Shown here piece by piece: positions 1 to 8,355 of a DNA stretch of 34,772 nt (positions are counted from its first letter, which is position 1; each line of letters starts with the position of its first letter). This DNA comes from JAWAPU01 sp038894275 (GTDB lineage Archaea > Nanobdellota > Nanobdellia > UBA10117). The stretch is from the NCBI GenBank assembly GCA_038894275.1, contig JAWAPU010000001.1:1-34772 (forward strand). Reading direction: 5' to 3'. The notes beneath the pieces were generated by a model. The model searched no databases and was not told the origin of the DNA. It saw only the letters and a list, made by a program, of their open reading frames with translations. The translations under genes and the position numbers were made by a program.

Positions 1-2
1 AT

Positions 3-239
3 GGTAACTCTTTTCATGTAGTAGCTATTTTAGCTGCACCCGCTATAAGATACGAACGAGCAAAAACACGCGCTCGATTTGGAGCGCTATCAAAATTGGA
101 ATTTAGAATAAGAGATAGAGAAGAACCAAGAGTAGGAGTAGGAGACTTAATAGCAAGTTCAAATCACTATGTCGTCGCCAATGGTTCTGAAAAAGAAGTC
201 CAAAGGCAAATAGACGCTCTTCTTAAGCAATTGATTTAA
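3..239 (+). CDS. UPF0200-like P-loop nucleotide kinase, C-terminal fragment
   Basis: This frame is open from the window edge to a TAA at 237-239, so the 5' part lies outside and only about 78 C-terminal residues are visible. The fragment reads roughly as a strand (FHVVAILAAP), then IRYERAKTRAR, an R-D-R-E-E stretch, VGVGDLIASSNHYVVANGS and a final amphipathic helix. I recall this order from the archaeal UPF0200 family of dephospho-CoA-kinase-like P-loop proteins, where an R-[FY]-E-R lid motif is followed by an RD.RE helix, a G-[IV]-G turn and a strand ending in N-x-G. The Walker A region is not in view, so the assignment rests on this tail alone. Its real substrate is not established. Another kinase of the adenylate/dephospho-CoA kinase group is possible. 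Confidence 0.55.
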   Translation, partial: GNSFHVVAILAAPAIRYERAKTRARFGALSKLEFRIRDREEPRVGVGDLIASSNHYVVANGSEKEVQRQIDALLKQLI

Positions 240-269
240 TTATTTTTGCTTAAGCTATTAAAAGGAAGT

Positions 270-278
270 TTTATAAAA
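270..278 (+). promoter_or_regulatory. TATA-like box for the 299 gene (leaderless)
   Basis: The sequence tttataaaa is centred about 26 nt before the ATG at 299. That is the usual archaeal TATA-to-start-site distance, so the transcript would begin at or next to the ATG. No Shine-Dalgarno site lies directly upstream of the ATG. Confidence 0.5.
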
Positions 279-298
279 GTAAACAATTTATTTGTAAT

Positions 299-763
299 AT
301 GGACTTAAGAAAATTGAGACGATTATTTGTAGAATTAAAATTATATTATGCAAGAACCGCATCTTATTTGAGCATCCTCAATTTTTTAATGATAGTTTTG
401 ATTTTTTTAAGCACAACTTTATGGGATTACGCACCCATTCAAACACTATTTCAAAGCAAAAAAATATTTTTAACAGTAGGCGTAATTTTTGTGCTTATAT
501 TTACTTTTTTAATAGGCTGGTTAGATACCCATCTAAAGTTGTGGAGAACAGAATCAGAGCTTTCTTTAGCAGCCAATAGAACTCCTATGATGGTTCCCAT
601 GGCTTTTCAAAGCGCAAAAATTTTAACCGACCTTAAACAAGCAGGAGTAGACACAAGCGCCTTAGAAGCGGAACTGGATTCTCTATTCGAAAGATGTGGC
701 TTAAAATTACAATTTGAAAAGTTTAAACAATCTCTAGACACAGAAAAAAATAAAAAAACATAA
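299..763 (+). CDS. small two-helix membrane protein of unknown function
   Basis: A 154-residue protein that I do not recognise. A basic N-terminus is followed by two hydrophobic segments at about residues 21-43 and 55-75, with a short charged loop between them. The C-terminal half is soluble and helical, rich in Leu, Lys and Glu. The topology suggests both ends on the same side, probably the cytoplasm. The ATG at 299 is supported by a TATA-like box about 26 nt upstream. It lies between a kinase-like gene and a PRC-barrel gene on the same strand. A 9-bp hairpin begins at its stop codon and may end its transcript. Confidence 0.7.
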   Translation: MDLRKLRRLFVELKLYYARTASYLSILNFLMIVLIFLSTTLWDYAPIQTLFQSKKIFLTVGVIFVLIFTFLIGWLDTHLKLWRTESELSLAANRTPMMVPMAFQSAKILTDLKQAGVDTSALEAELDSLFERCGLKLQFEKFKQSLDTEKNKKT

Positions 764-785
764 AAAGCTTCATGGAAAGCTTTTT
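762..785 (+). terminator. possible hairpin terminator overlapping the stop of the 299 gene
   Basis: Perfect 9-nt inverted arms AAAAAGCTT (762-770) and AAGCTTTTT (777-785) flank a 6-nt loop, and the downstream arm ends in five T residues. The first arm overlaps the TAA of the membrane-protein gene. The hairpin also spans an in-frame ATG at 772, which argues against that ATG as the start of the following PRC-barrel gene. Confidence 0.4.
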
Positions 786-810
786 ATTCTTTAAAACTTC
801 AAAAACAAAT

Positions 811-1074
811 ATGGCAGAGCAAGAAAAAAAATATTCAAAATCTCTTGTAGGCAAGCCGATAGTTTCAAAGGCAGGAAAACGAATCGGGTTTGTTAAAGAT
901 TTAGTCTTCGAAGTCCGCACAGGCGAACTTTTGTATTTAGTAGTTGGCCAGCCTACGGCATATGCATTATCTCTTGACCTAGAAAAGACAAAAGACGGAG
1001 AACCACTAATACCTTTCAGTGCAATGATCTCTTCTGCCGATTTTGTTGTTGTAGCAGAAGAAGATATTGTTTAA
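811..1074 (+). CDS. PRC-barrel domain protein (first of two)
   Basis: An 87-residue protein that is essentially one PRC-barrel domain: SLVGKPIVSKAGKRIGFVKD, then a V-x-T-G-E-L-L-Y-L-V-V strand, and a final stretch ending IPFSAMISSADFVVV. The pattern G-K-x-V-x-[ST]-x-x-G-x-x-[IV]-G is typical of the family, which is named for photosynthetic reaction centre H subunits and RimM. In archaea these stand-alone domains are common and of unclear role, often suggested to bind RNA or protein partners. I chose the ATG at 811 over the in-frame ATG at 772 because the extra 13 residues are unlike the family and lie across a hairpin. A second member is encoded at 5666, just before LonB. It converges with aglB. 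Confidence 0.85.
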   Translation: MAEQEKKYSKSLVGKPIVSKAGKRIGFVKDLVFEVRTGELLYLVVGQPTAYALSLDLEKTKDGEPLIPFSAMISSADFVVVAEEDIV

Positions 1075-1112
1075 TGAATTAAATTTAAAAAAATGCCGCA
1101 ATTAGCAAAAAT

Positions 1113-3596
1113 TTAACCTAGCGGACTGCTTTGCAAGTAATAAGGGTCTTCTGTGATGTAATTTGGATAATTTACTTCCCATATCTTTATGGGGCCTATT
1201 ATTCTTCCATTATAAAATGCCAAAGGAGTATTGTCTTGATACACTAATTTGAAATAAGGTGATTTTTCATTATAAAGGTAAAGTTTAGCAAAATTGGTAT
1301 CCCATACTTTTTCAGAAAGCCATAATGCTCCACCAATTGAAGCGCCTTTTCCATTTGCAGAAAAATATGGAATTAATACCAAACAGCCACTTAGATTTCC
1401 ATCAAATTCTAAACGCTTCCCGTTTACAAATAAACAAGAGATTGGCAAAGCATATTGATTTCCTTTGGCTATAACATACGCTGTAGGTTCTAGCAAACTC
1501 TCATTGACGAGCTTTATAGAAAAACCGGCTATTGCAGAATTTCCTTCGGGCAAAATTAATTTATCTAAAACATAATCTTTGTCAAGTGGCCAAACTCCTG
1601 TATAGATTAATAGAGTGCCATCTCGGACTTCTTTTTGATCTTTAAGTGCAAAAAGTCCTATTGTGCTCCTTCTATCAAAATTTTCGTCGGAGCCTATATA
1701 TGAAAATGCATGATATTTCAATATCTCTTCCCACGAAATTAAAATATGCGTAACTTTATGCGTTTTGAGATAGGTAAGCGTGCTATTTTCGTCTTTTCCT
1801 GTTAAAAAGTATCGTCCGGATTGATGATTCCATCCTTTTGCATTACCCCCATCTGTGACAGCTGCTCTTTGCCCAACAGTAATTGTTAAATATCCATAGT
1901 CCCACCAGTGTGCAAATACTGCATTTTCAGGAGTATTTTCTCTTATCCAATCCATGGCGGCGCCCCATTGCCCAGGCACCATGGAACTGGAATATTTATT
2001 TTGTAATTCTGACGCTTGCGCGCATGTCGCAAATGTAAAAATGGCTAGCATAGAAATAATTCCGATTGTAGCAATCTTAATTTTAATATTTTTATCAGAC
2101 ACCCATTCAAAAAGATTTGAGATGCTATATGCAGTTAAAAATGCGAACACTGGAGTAACCATAAATAAAAGTCTTATTTGCCCTCGAGCAGCAAGTAAGG
2201 TTAGTAAAAACAAAATTGCGATGATTAATAAAAATTCTTTGCCCTCTAGCTTTATATTCGTGTCGCTTTTATAATATGAAAAAAGATAAATTAAGAATAA
2301 AACTCCAATGAATATGATTAACCAGTATTTATAAGTATTCGAAAAAAAGCTGATTGTGGCATATGGAGAAAGTCTACTAAAAATAAAAGCAAATATAAAA
2401 AATAAATAAGCTAAAAGCGAAAAGAAGGGAATTCTTTTCTCAAGAGACCCTCTTTCTTTAGATTCGAATATTTTGTAAAAGATAATGCCTGCTCCAACAA
2501 ATGCGAAAACGCAAGTTAAATTGAAAGCACTCCACCAATCACCAAGATACGGTTGAGCATTTTCAGCAACGGTAAAAAATAATCTATTTTGGCCTTCTTG
2601 AACAGCAGCTTTTATTAAGGTTATAACATTATTATTAAAAACAAAACTTATTAGTAATGCGCACAAACCAGCTCCTACTGTTGAAATTATTGATTTTGGT
2701 ATTTTTTTACTTTTTACAAATGCTTGACATAAAAGTAAGAAACAAGTAAAAAGAGCCGTAAAACTTATCAAGATAGACGTTTGCCCTAACAACGCATTTT
2801 TAGCGTCACAAAGAAAGCAAAAAATAATATAAAAAATAGACCAAATAAATATTATTGCCGCGTCTTTCTTTTCCAATTTATCTCTAATAAAACCGTATGC
2901 AAAAAAGAAGAGTAGTATGGTATAAACCAAAAATATATATCCGCCCCAAGTGCCAGTCATCATAGCAGCAAAAACTCCTGAAAGCGCACTCAAAGGCAAG
3001 CTTTTCCAACTCTTGCTTTTCCAAGCCAAAACTAGTAACAACAGGCTCGTAAACATCCACAACATAGCAAAAGCTTCATGATCTGCAAATCCCGCTCCAG
3101 TTCTTTGAATGTAAGCAGGAATTACTGCTAAAAATGCAGTTGCTATAAACGCAGTTTTATAATTTGTTATTTCTTTTACAAATAAGAAAAAAACAATAAA
3201 CGCAATTATAGTTATGACTGGAGGATAAATTATATGCCATTCGATTTGGCTTAAATTTGCGAAAAAAATATGAATTAATTTGTAAAAAAAGACCATTGTT
3301 TTTGGGAAAAAAGTACCGCCTGCAGTCCCGATATATTCAGGTACATATCTCATATAATCTATTGAAGGAATGCTTCCTTGTTCATAAAGCATTTTCGAGA
3401 GCCTAAAGAAAAAATAAGAATCTAGTTCAATTAGATATTTTCCTTTTAATAAAGGCAAATTTCTAGTTCTTATCCAAAGTGCTAAAGCAAAAATAGGTAA
3501 AAGAGAAAACCAATAAATCCATTTTTCTTTGTTTGTAAAAAATTTTGTTTTTTCTTTTAAATTTTTTATTATTCCTTCAAGTTTAATATTTTGCAT
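1113..3596 (-). CDS. aglB: oligosaccharyltransferase STT3/AglB, N-glycosylation enzyme
   Basis: An 827-residue polytopic membrane enzyme of family GT66, which transfers a glycan from a dolichyl carrier to Asn in N-x-S/T sequons on the outer face of the membrane. About a dozen hydrophobic segments occupy residues 30-530. The first catalytic acid motif is the E-L-D at D59 and the second is the D-x-E of ADHEAF (172-174). The diagnostic WWDYG motif is at residues 564-568 (plus-strand 1893-1907), followed by a soluble C-terminal domain. Length matches archaeal AglB proteins. The ATG at 3596 has a TTTAAA box about 26 nt upstream (around 3620-3625), fitting a leaderless transcript. It follows an AglH-like gene on the same strand with a 45-nt gap, so the two form an N-glycosylation block. 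Family assignment is firm; the glycan is unknown. Confidence 0.95.
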   Translation of the reverse strand: MQNIKLEGIIKNLKEKTKFFTNKEKWIYWFSLLPIFALALWIRTRNLPLLKGKYLIELDSYFFFRLSKMLYEQGSIPSIDYMRYVPEYIGTAGGTFFPKTMVFFYKLIHIFFANLSQIEWHIIYPPVITIIAFIVFFLFVKEITNYKTAFIATAFLAVIPAYIQRTGAGFADHEAFAMLWMFTSLLLLVLAWKSKSWKSLPLSALSGVFAAMMTGTWGGYIFLVYTILLFFFAYGFIRDKLEKKDAAIIFIWSIFYIIFCFLCDAKNALLGQTSILISFTALFTCFLLLCQAFVKSKKIPKSIISTVGAGLCALLISFVFNNNVITLIKAAVQEGQNRLFFTVAENAQPYLGDWWSAFNLTCVFAFVGAGIIFYKIFESKERGSLEKRIPFFSLLAYLFFIFAFIFSRLSPYATISFFSNTYKYWLIIFIGVLFLIYLFSYYKSDTNIKLEGKEFLLIIAILFLLTLLAARGQIRLLFMVTPVFAFLTAYSISNLFEWVSDKNIKIKIATIGIISMLAIFTFATCAQASELQNKYSSSMVPGQWGAAMDWIRENTPENAVFAHWWDYGYLTITVGQRAAVTDGGNAKGWNHQSGRYFLTGKDENSTLTYLKTHKVTHILISWEEILKYHAFSYIGSDENFDRRSTIGLFALKDQKEVRDGTLLIYTGVWPLDKDYVLDKLILPEGNSAIAGFSIKLVNESLLEPTAYVIAKGNQYALPISCLFVNGKRLEFDGNLSGCLVLIPYFSANGKGASIGGALWLSEKVWDTNFAKLYLYNEKSPYFKLVYQDNTPLAFYNGRIIGPIKIWEVNYPNYITEDPYYLQSSPLG

Positions 3597-3641
3597 TTAT
3601 CAACTTAAAAACAAACATCTTTAAATCTTACGCTAAAAAAA

Positions 3642-4619
3642 TCACAAATAAAGAATTATTACTAAAAATGCAAGGACTAGTTCAAAAGAAAGAATGCCTA
3701 AAACCGTTCTTTTTTCAGTTTTAGCAAATTTCATAAAAATATGGGTGAGCGAACAAATTTTTCCAGGCGGTTTAAGGGAACCATCTTTTTGTGGAATACC
3801 AAAACTTTCTCCTTTAAATTTACAACGTGCTTTTAAGAATAATTCCAAAAAATAAGGTAAAAATAATAAAATTGCGGCTTTTGTATATTCAGATAAAATT
3901 GCTAAAATTCCAATCAGCGCACCTACCGCATATGTTAAGCTATTGCCTGGAAAAACTTTTGCGGGATACCAATTAAACATTAAAAAACAGATTAAAGAAG
4001 CGCAAGCTAAACCAGAAATTAAAGCAAGCCAAGGCGTACCTTTTGCTAAAAGTAGAGTAAGCGCGCCAAGAATTATTGCACCCATTCCCGCTTCTAATCC
4101 ATTTAATCCCGCCAACATATTAAACCCATTTGATGCTCCAACTATTGCTAATGGAACAAAAAATAATGGGAAAAGCAATCCAACTTCTATTTTACCTAAA
4201 AAAGGCAAAATTAATTCTTGCATGCTAATTCCTAAAACAACAAGAGGAAGCGCAATAGGTATTGTTAAAAGAGGTTTTTGCCATTGGGGTAACCCTTTTT
4301 TCCAACCGAGAACATCATCTATAAATCCTAAAAAGCCTGCTAATAGAATCGTATTTATTATAGCAAGAACGTTTATGAAATGTGTTTCACTATGAAAAAG
4401 ATATGTTTTTAAAAAAACATACCCAAAAAGTCCAAAAGTTAACGCAAGAATAACTGCTATACCGCCTGCTTCTGCACACTCTTTTTTATCTATTTTATTC
4501 ATGTCGGTGCCAACCAAATTTCTTGATTTAGCAATTTTTATCCAAATTTTTGTTAATTCATAAGTAAGGCTAAAAGTTACAAAAACCATTATAATGACAA
4601 GAATGGTTGCATTATCCAT
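3642..4619 (-). CDS. aglH: GT4 family UDP-GlcNAc:dolichyl-phosphate GlcNAc-1-P transferase (AglH/Alg7-like)
   Basis: A 325-residue polytopic protein of the MraY/WecA/Alg7 superfamily, which moves a sugar-1-phosphate from a UDP-sugar to a membrane polyprenyl phosphate and so starts lipid-linked glycan assembly. Seen in order: T-D-M-N-K with E-A-G-G (38-53), the acidic pair G-F-I-D-D at D101-D102 followed by W-K-K-G-L-P-Q-W-Q-K, NGFNMLAGLNGLEAG, and a FPGNSLTY loop before the last helices. A C-terminal K-F-K-G-E-S-F-G-I-P loop resembles the eukaryotic/archaeal Alg7 branch more than bacterial MraY. Its position directly upstream of aglB fits the first membrane step of N-glycan synthesis. I infer GlcNAc as substrate from the family; another UDP-HexNAc is possible. 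Confidence 0.88.
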   Translation of the reverse strand: MDNATILVIIMVFVTFSLTYELTKIWIKIAKSRNLVGTDMNKIDKKECAEAGGIAVILALTFGLFGYVFLKTYLFHSETHFINVLAIINTILLAGFLGFIDDVLGWKKGLPQWQKPLLTIPIALPLVVLGISMQELILPFLGKIEVGLLFPLFFVPLAIVGASNGFNMLAGLNGLEAGMGAIILGALTLLLAKGTPWLALISGLACASLICFLMFNWYPAKVFPGNSLTYAVGALIGILAILSEYTKAAILLFLPYFLELFLKARCKFKGESFGIPQKDGSLKPPGKICSLTHIFMKFAKTEKRTVLGILSFELVLAFLVIILYL

Positions 4620-4688
4620 TGTACATGTTTAAACTTTAATTTTTTTAAGTTTTTTTGGCAAGCGTGGCGATAATGAACCAAACGCAAA

Positions 4689-5540
4689 TTATACAAATAA
4701 CGCGTTAATTCCTACTTCTATTATTCCCGCAAGTATTAAAATAATACTGGCAAAACAAATCAAAAGTATAACATCGCACAGCGTTTTTTTAAATAAATAT
4801 GTATTTTGCTTAGTTTCTAGAACGGCCAAAGATAGCATCATGCCCGCTATTGCTGAAATAAAATACGCTAGTACTTCTAAACTTCCATGGATTAAATAAC
4901 GCACCAACCCGAAAGAGACGATATTTGTGTAATGCGCAACTGCAGATCCGCCCGTAACCATGGGATTAGCCAAAATAGAAAACTTAATTCGTTCGCCTAT
5001 TGCAACTCCGATTACAGATGCATTCCATGTTAATATGAATAAAACGCCCGGGCCAAAAATAAACGCAAATAACAATGTAAATATTAGCACTTTAAAATTA
5101 TTGGTCAGGATGGCATAAAAAAAACTTTTTGCGGCAAGTCCGCCGGTTATTACAGCATTAATTTCTCTTATGGTGGTGAGTTGCGCTTCAAATAGCAACC
5201 TGGTTATGTTTTGCGGTAACACAACGTACCATGTTGCAACAGCCAAAGTAAAACCCAAGAACGCCCAAATAAAAAATAAAAAGATTTGCGAATTTGTTTT
5301 TAATAACTGTTCTAGATAATTTTTTACTTTTTCTTCTTTTCTCTTTTCGGCACGCACCAATTTATAAAAAAGAGGAAGCATTAAAAAATTACAAAATAAT
5401 ATAAAAATAATCGAAGAGTACATAGGAAAAATCCAATAAGCGAAATATAGCGACATGCTTGTGCAAAGAAAAGTAATTGGAAAAATAATAAATGGATGCA
5501 TTTTAATTTTCGAAATTGAAATTAAACTTTCAAGCACCAT
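4689..5540 (-). CDS. SpoIIM-like (DUF95) integral membrane protein
   Basis: A 283-residue protein with about six hydrophobic segments. The core NNFKVLIFTLLFAFIFGPG, then FILTWNASVIGVAIG and a VRYLIHGSLEVLAYFISAIAG segment match the stage II sporulation protein M family. Archaeal members are widespread and are not linked to sporulation; their function is not known, though a membrane remodelling or transport role has been suggested. The ATG at 5540 has a TTTAAAAA box about 27 nt upstream (5565-5572), so the transcript may be leaderless. It is the first gene of a minus-strand run leading into aglH and aglB, separated from aglH by 69 nt containing another TATA-like element. The divergent PRC-barrel/lonB operon starts 125 nt away. 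Confidence 0.8.
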   Translation of the reverse strand: MVLESLISISKIKMHPFIIFPITFLCTSMSLYFAYWIFPMYSSIIFILFCNFLMLPLFYKLVRAEKRKEEKVKNYLEQLLKTNSQIFLFFIWAFLGFTLAVATWYVVLPQNITRLLFEAQLTTIREINAVITGGLAAKSFFYAILTNNFKVLIFTLLFAFIFGPGVLFILTWNASVIGVAIGERIKFSILANPMVTGGSAVAHYTNIVSFGLVRYLIHGSLEVLAYFISAIAGMMLSLAVLETKQNTYLFKKTLCDVILLICFASIILILAGIIEVGINALFV

Positions 5541-5614
5541 TTAACTTATATTTTGCGCACTTCTTTAAAAATTTAATGTATTTCTGCAAAGTTAAAATTT
5601 TGCGCAAGTTTTAT

Positions 5615-5630
5615 ATTGTTTTGCAACAAT
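5615..5630 (+). promoter_or_regulatory. inverted repeat just after the TATA box of the PRC-lonB operon
   Basis: ATTGTT-TTGC-AACAAT is a perfect 6-bp inverted repeat with a 4-nt spacer. It overlaps the end of a TATA-like ttttatatt (5609-5617), where it could act as an operator. The motif ttttgcgca also occurs twice in this divergent interval (5551 and 5598). A regulatory role is inferred from position only. Confidence 0.3.
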
Positions 5631-5665
5631 GAAATTTTAGCAAAGAGAATTAAAAGGAGGATAAA

Positions 5666-5929
5666 ATGTTACAAATGCGAAAAATATCTGAAGTTGCTGC
5701 TTTGAAAGTATACACCTTAGACGGGCTTTTTTTTGGCGAAGTTGAAGAAGCACTCATAAAAGGAAACAAAATAGAAAGCTGGAAAATACGCGCGACAAAA
5801 GACAGTTTCTTAAACAAAGCATTAGGCGGTGCTAAAGGAGTTATAGTGCCGCACGCAATGGTTTCCGCAATTGGTGATGTAATGCTTGTTCAAAGGGGCG
5901 CAGCACCTTCTTATTCGGAAAGCGAATAG
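5666..5929 (+). CDS. PRC-barrel domain protein upstream of LonB
   Basis: An 87-residue protein, again close to a single PRC-barrel domain: ISEVAALKVYTLDGLFFGEV, a strand containing I-E-S-W-K-I, and a C-terminal GAKGVIVPHAMVSAIGDVML with the family's I-V-P...V-x-x-I-G-D pattern. The start is fixed by a strong Shine-Dalgarno sequence aaaaggagg at 5652-5660, five nt before the ATG. It lies 16 nt upstream of lonB on the same strand, so the two are very probably co-transcribed. This suggests a link to protein quality control or to the LonB complex, but nothing in the sequence proves it. It is a paralogue of the PRC-barrel gene at 811. Confidence 0.85.
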   Translation: MLQMRKISEVAALKVYTLDGLFFGEVEEALIKGNKIESWKIRATKDSFLNKALGGAKGVIVPHAMVSAIGDVMLVQRGAAPSYSESE

Positions 5930-5945
5930 TAATTAAAACTCTAAA

Positions 5946-7757
5946 ATGGATTTCAAATCTACTGCAGAGATAGAAATACCTAAAACAATAATTGAACAAA
6001 TTATTGGACAAGAGCATGCAGTAGATATAATTAAAAAAGCGGCGCAACAAAGACGACACGTTTTATTAATCGGCAGCCCAGGAACTGGCAAAAGCATGCT
6101 CGGTCAAGCATTAGCCGAACTTTTGCCAAAGTCAAAACTTTCCGATATTTTAGCATTTCCTAATGAAATCGACGAAAACCAGCCAATTATAAAAACAACA
6201 CCTGCAGGCGAAGGACAAAAATTGGTTGAAAAAATTAAAACCACAATGATTTCTTGGAATAAAAACCAGCAATTTTTATTTTTTATTTTTGCAATGTTTA
6301 CTTTAGCCATTCCTTGGTGGATTCGCAATATGTACGGCGATATTATGGCAGCGGCAAGTTTGCTAGCAGGCGTACTATTTTTAGGCATTCTTTTAATTTC
6401 GTTTTCTGTAGGTATAAGAAAAAGTCCAAAATTTCAAGAACCTAAACTTTTAGTTGACAATTCAAAATTGGACCGCGCGCCTTTTATCGATGCAACAGGG
6501 GCGCATGCAGGCGCTTTACTTGGAGATTGCTTACACGATCCTTTGCAGAGTGGCGGATTAGGCACTCCCGCACATTTACGACTCGTACCAGGCGCGATAC
6601 ACAAAGCTAATGGTGGCGTTCTTTTCATAGACGAAATTTCGACACTAGATACTCATATGCAGCAAGAATTGCTTACAGCATTACAGGAGAAGAAATATCC
6701 CATAACTGGGCAATCTGAAAGAAGTAGTGGTGCGATGGTGAGAAGTACGCCCGCGCCATGCGATTTTGTTTTGGTAGCAGCAGGAAATTTAGAGTCTATT
6801 CAAAAAATGCATCCTGCGCTTCGAAGTAGAATAAGAGGTTATGGTTATGAAGTTTATATGAACGACTCCTTGCCAGATACGCCAGAAAATAGATTTGCTT
6901 TAGCTAGATTTGTCGCCCAAGAAGTGCATAAAGACGGAAAAATACCGCATTTTTCAAAAAAAGCTGTTGAAGAAATAATAAAAGAAGCGAGAAAAAGATC
7001 AGGTTCGAGAGGAAAATTTACTTTGGTTTTAAGAGATTTAGGCGGTTTGGTAAGAGCAGCAGGAGATATAGCAAAAGAAGAAGGAGCAAACTTAGTTGAA
7101 TTGGAGCATGTACAAAAAGCAAAAAAATTAGCAAAAACATTAGAGCATCAAGTGGCAGATAGATATATAGAACGAAAAAAAGAGTATTCTGTCTTTAAAA
7201 ATGAAGGAACTGCAATTGGGCGAATAAACGGCTTAGCAGTCATTGGTTCCCAAACCGCATATTCAGGCATAATATTGCCAATTGAAGCAGAGGTAACACT
7301 TGCAGATGGAGAAAAAAGAAAATTTGTAGCAACAGGAAAATTGGGCCAAATTGCTAAAGAAGCAATAACAAATGTTTCAGCCATTATTAAAAAAAGATTT
7401 GGCCAAGATATTAAAGATTATGAAATTTATGTTCAATTTTTACAAACCTCTGATAGTGGAGTAGAAGGAGATTCAGCATCAGTAGCCGTTGCTTTAGCAA
7501 TTCTATCAGCGCTTAAAAATTTACAAATAAGGCAAGATACCGCAGTAACGGGTTCCCTCTCAGTAAGAGGAGAAATTTTACCAGTTGGAGGAATTGCTCA
7601 AAAAATTGAAGCTGCCATAGCAGGAGGATTAAAACAAGTTTTAATTCCAGAGAGCAATTTGAAAGATGTTATTTTAGACCAAAAATCTAAAATAAAAATA
7701 ATACCTATTAAAAGATTTGAGGATGCTTTTGATTATATTTTTGAAAATCCGAAATAA
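5946..7757 (+). CDS. lonB: archaeal membrane-anchored Lon protease LonB
   Basis: A 603-residue ATP-dependent serine protease that degrades misfolded and regulatory proteins at the membrane, the archaeal counterpart of FtsH in role. Visible in order: Walker A GSPGTGKS (43-50), an insertion with two transmembrane helices (about 108-126 and 134-156), Walker B GGVLFIDE (223-230), a sensor region around A-A-G-N-L (278-282), an arginine stretch L-R-S-R-I-R-G (292-298) and a C-terminal S16 protease domain. The catalytic Ser is in G-D-S-A-S (S510) and the catalytic Lys in G-G-I-A-Q-K (K553). The two helices between Walker A and B are specific to archaeal LonB. The ATG follows the PRC-barrel gene by 16 nt without a clear ribosome-binding site. 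Length is normal for the family. Confidence 0.95.
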   Translation: MDFKSTAEIEIPKTIIEQIIGQEHAVDIIKKAAQQRRHVLLIGSPGTGKSMLGQALAELLPKSKLSDILAFPNEIDENQPIIKTTPAGEGQKLVEKIKTTMISWNKNQQFLFFIFAMFTLAIPWWIRNMYGDIMAAASLLAGVLFLGILLISFSVGIRKSPKFQEPKLLVDNSKLDRAPFIDATGAHAGALLGDCLHDPLQSGGLGTPAHLRLVPGAIHKANGGVLFIDEISTLDTHMQQELLTALQEKKYPITGQSERSSGAMVRSTPAPCDFVLVAAGNLESIQKMHPALRSRIRGYGYEVYMNDSLPDTPENRFALARFVAQEVHKDGKIPHFSKKAVEEIIKEARKRSGSRGKFTLVLRDLGGLVRAAGDIAKEEGANLVELEHVQKAKKLAKTLEHQVADRYIERKKEYSVFKNEGTAIGRINGLAVIGSQTAYSGIILPIEAEVTLADGEKRKFVATGKLGQIAKEAITNVSAIIKKRFGQDIKDYEIYVQFLQTSDSGVEGDSASVAVALAILSALKNLQIRQDTAVTGSLSVRGEILPVGGIAQKIEAAIAGGLKQVLIPESNLKDVILDQKSKIKIIPIKRFEDAFDYIFENPK

Positions 7758-7800
7758 TTTAAAAATTTTAAAACTTAAAATATTTTAGTGCCTAAGCCAT

Positions 7801-8295
7801 CTAGAAGATATTTCCTTTTTTTTCAAAAAGATATTCAAATCTTTTGAAAACTTCTCTTAGCGCCGCTTCAACTGATTTGGCTCGCTGAAGATCGATCTTT
7901 AAAACTTCTATTAAATGGTCAAAACTCGGTTTCAATTCTATTATTTGTTGCATAAATTTTTCATATTTGTCAATGTATTTTAATAGTGCGGGGTAGTTTG
8001 AAGCTATTTTATTAATAAATTCTTTAGCTTTAACAGGGTCTTCTTCCAAATATAAAAAAGCTTCATATTCCTCGAGCTCAGATATTGCACGCTCTAAAAC
8101 AGAATAATAATGTAACATAAGTAAAACCGCTTCGCTTTCTTTTTTAAGCGTCTCATAAAAGGAACGCTGATGGTAAATAGCGTTGTGAAATGCTGTCTTT
8201 AAATTTTCAAGTTCTTGTTTTTCAATTTTAATATCTTTTTTAAAAGAATGCATTGGATACGTTTCTCCAACCATTTTTTTTCGATTGCTTGCCAT
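7801..8295 (-). CDS. conserved-looking helical protein, unknown function
   Basis: A 164-residue soluble protein that I do not recognise. It is almost entirely predicted helix with strong Lys/Glu periodicity, for example ELENLKTAFHNAIYHQ and AISELEEYEAFLYLEED. It has no cysteine and no hydrophobic segment, and reads like a small helical bundle or coiled-coil adaptor. The ATG at 8295 is supported by a TTTAAA box at 8316-8321, about 24 nt upstream, which also sits in front of the divergent Toprim gene. An internal Met at residue 8 is an alternative start. It converges with lonB, with an AT-rich 43-nt gap. Confidence 0.65.
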   Translation of the reverse strand: MASNRKKMVGETYPMHSFKKDIKIEKQELENLKTAFHNAIYHQRSFYETLKKESEAVLLMLHYYSVLERAISELEEYEAFLYLEEDPVKAKEFINKIASNYPALLKYIDKYEKFMQQIIELKPSFDHLIEVLKIDLQRAKSVEAALREVFKRFEYLFEKKGNIF

Positions 8296-8311
8296 ATAAA
8301 ATATTTTCCGA

Positions 8312-8324
8312 AAAGTTTAAAAAG
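8312..8324. promoter_or_regulatory. shared palindromic TATA-like element between divergent genes
   Basis: The stretch aaagtttaaaaag contains the self-complementary TTTAAA. It is about 24 nt from the minus-strand start at 8295 and about 37 nt from the plus-strand start at 8356. One element could serve both directions, giving a leaderless minus transcript and a plus leader of roughly ten nt. Confidence 0.4.
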
Positions 8325-8355
8325 TGGAAATTATTTCTAAAATATAGAAAAGTTC

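Noticed and set aside
772..810. Longer PRC-barrel start at 772
   Set aside because: It crosses a 9-bp hairpin and adds residues foreign to the family; 811 gives a protein equal in length to its paralogue.
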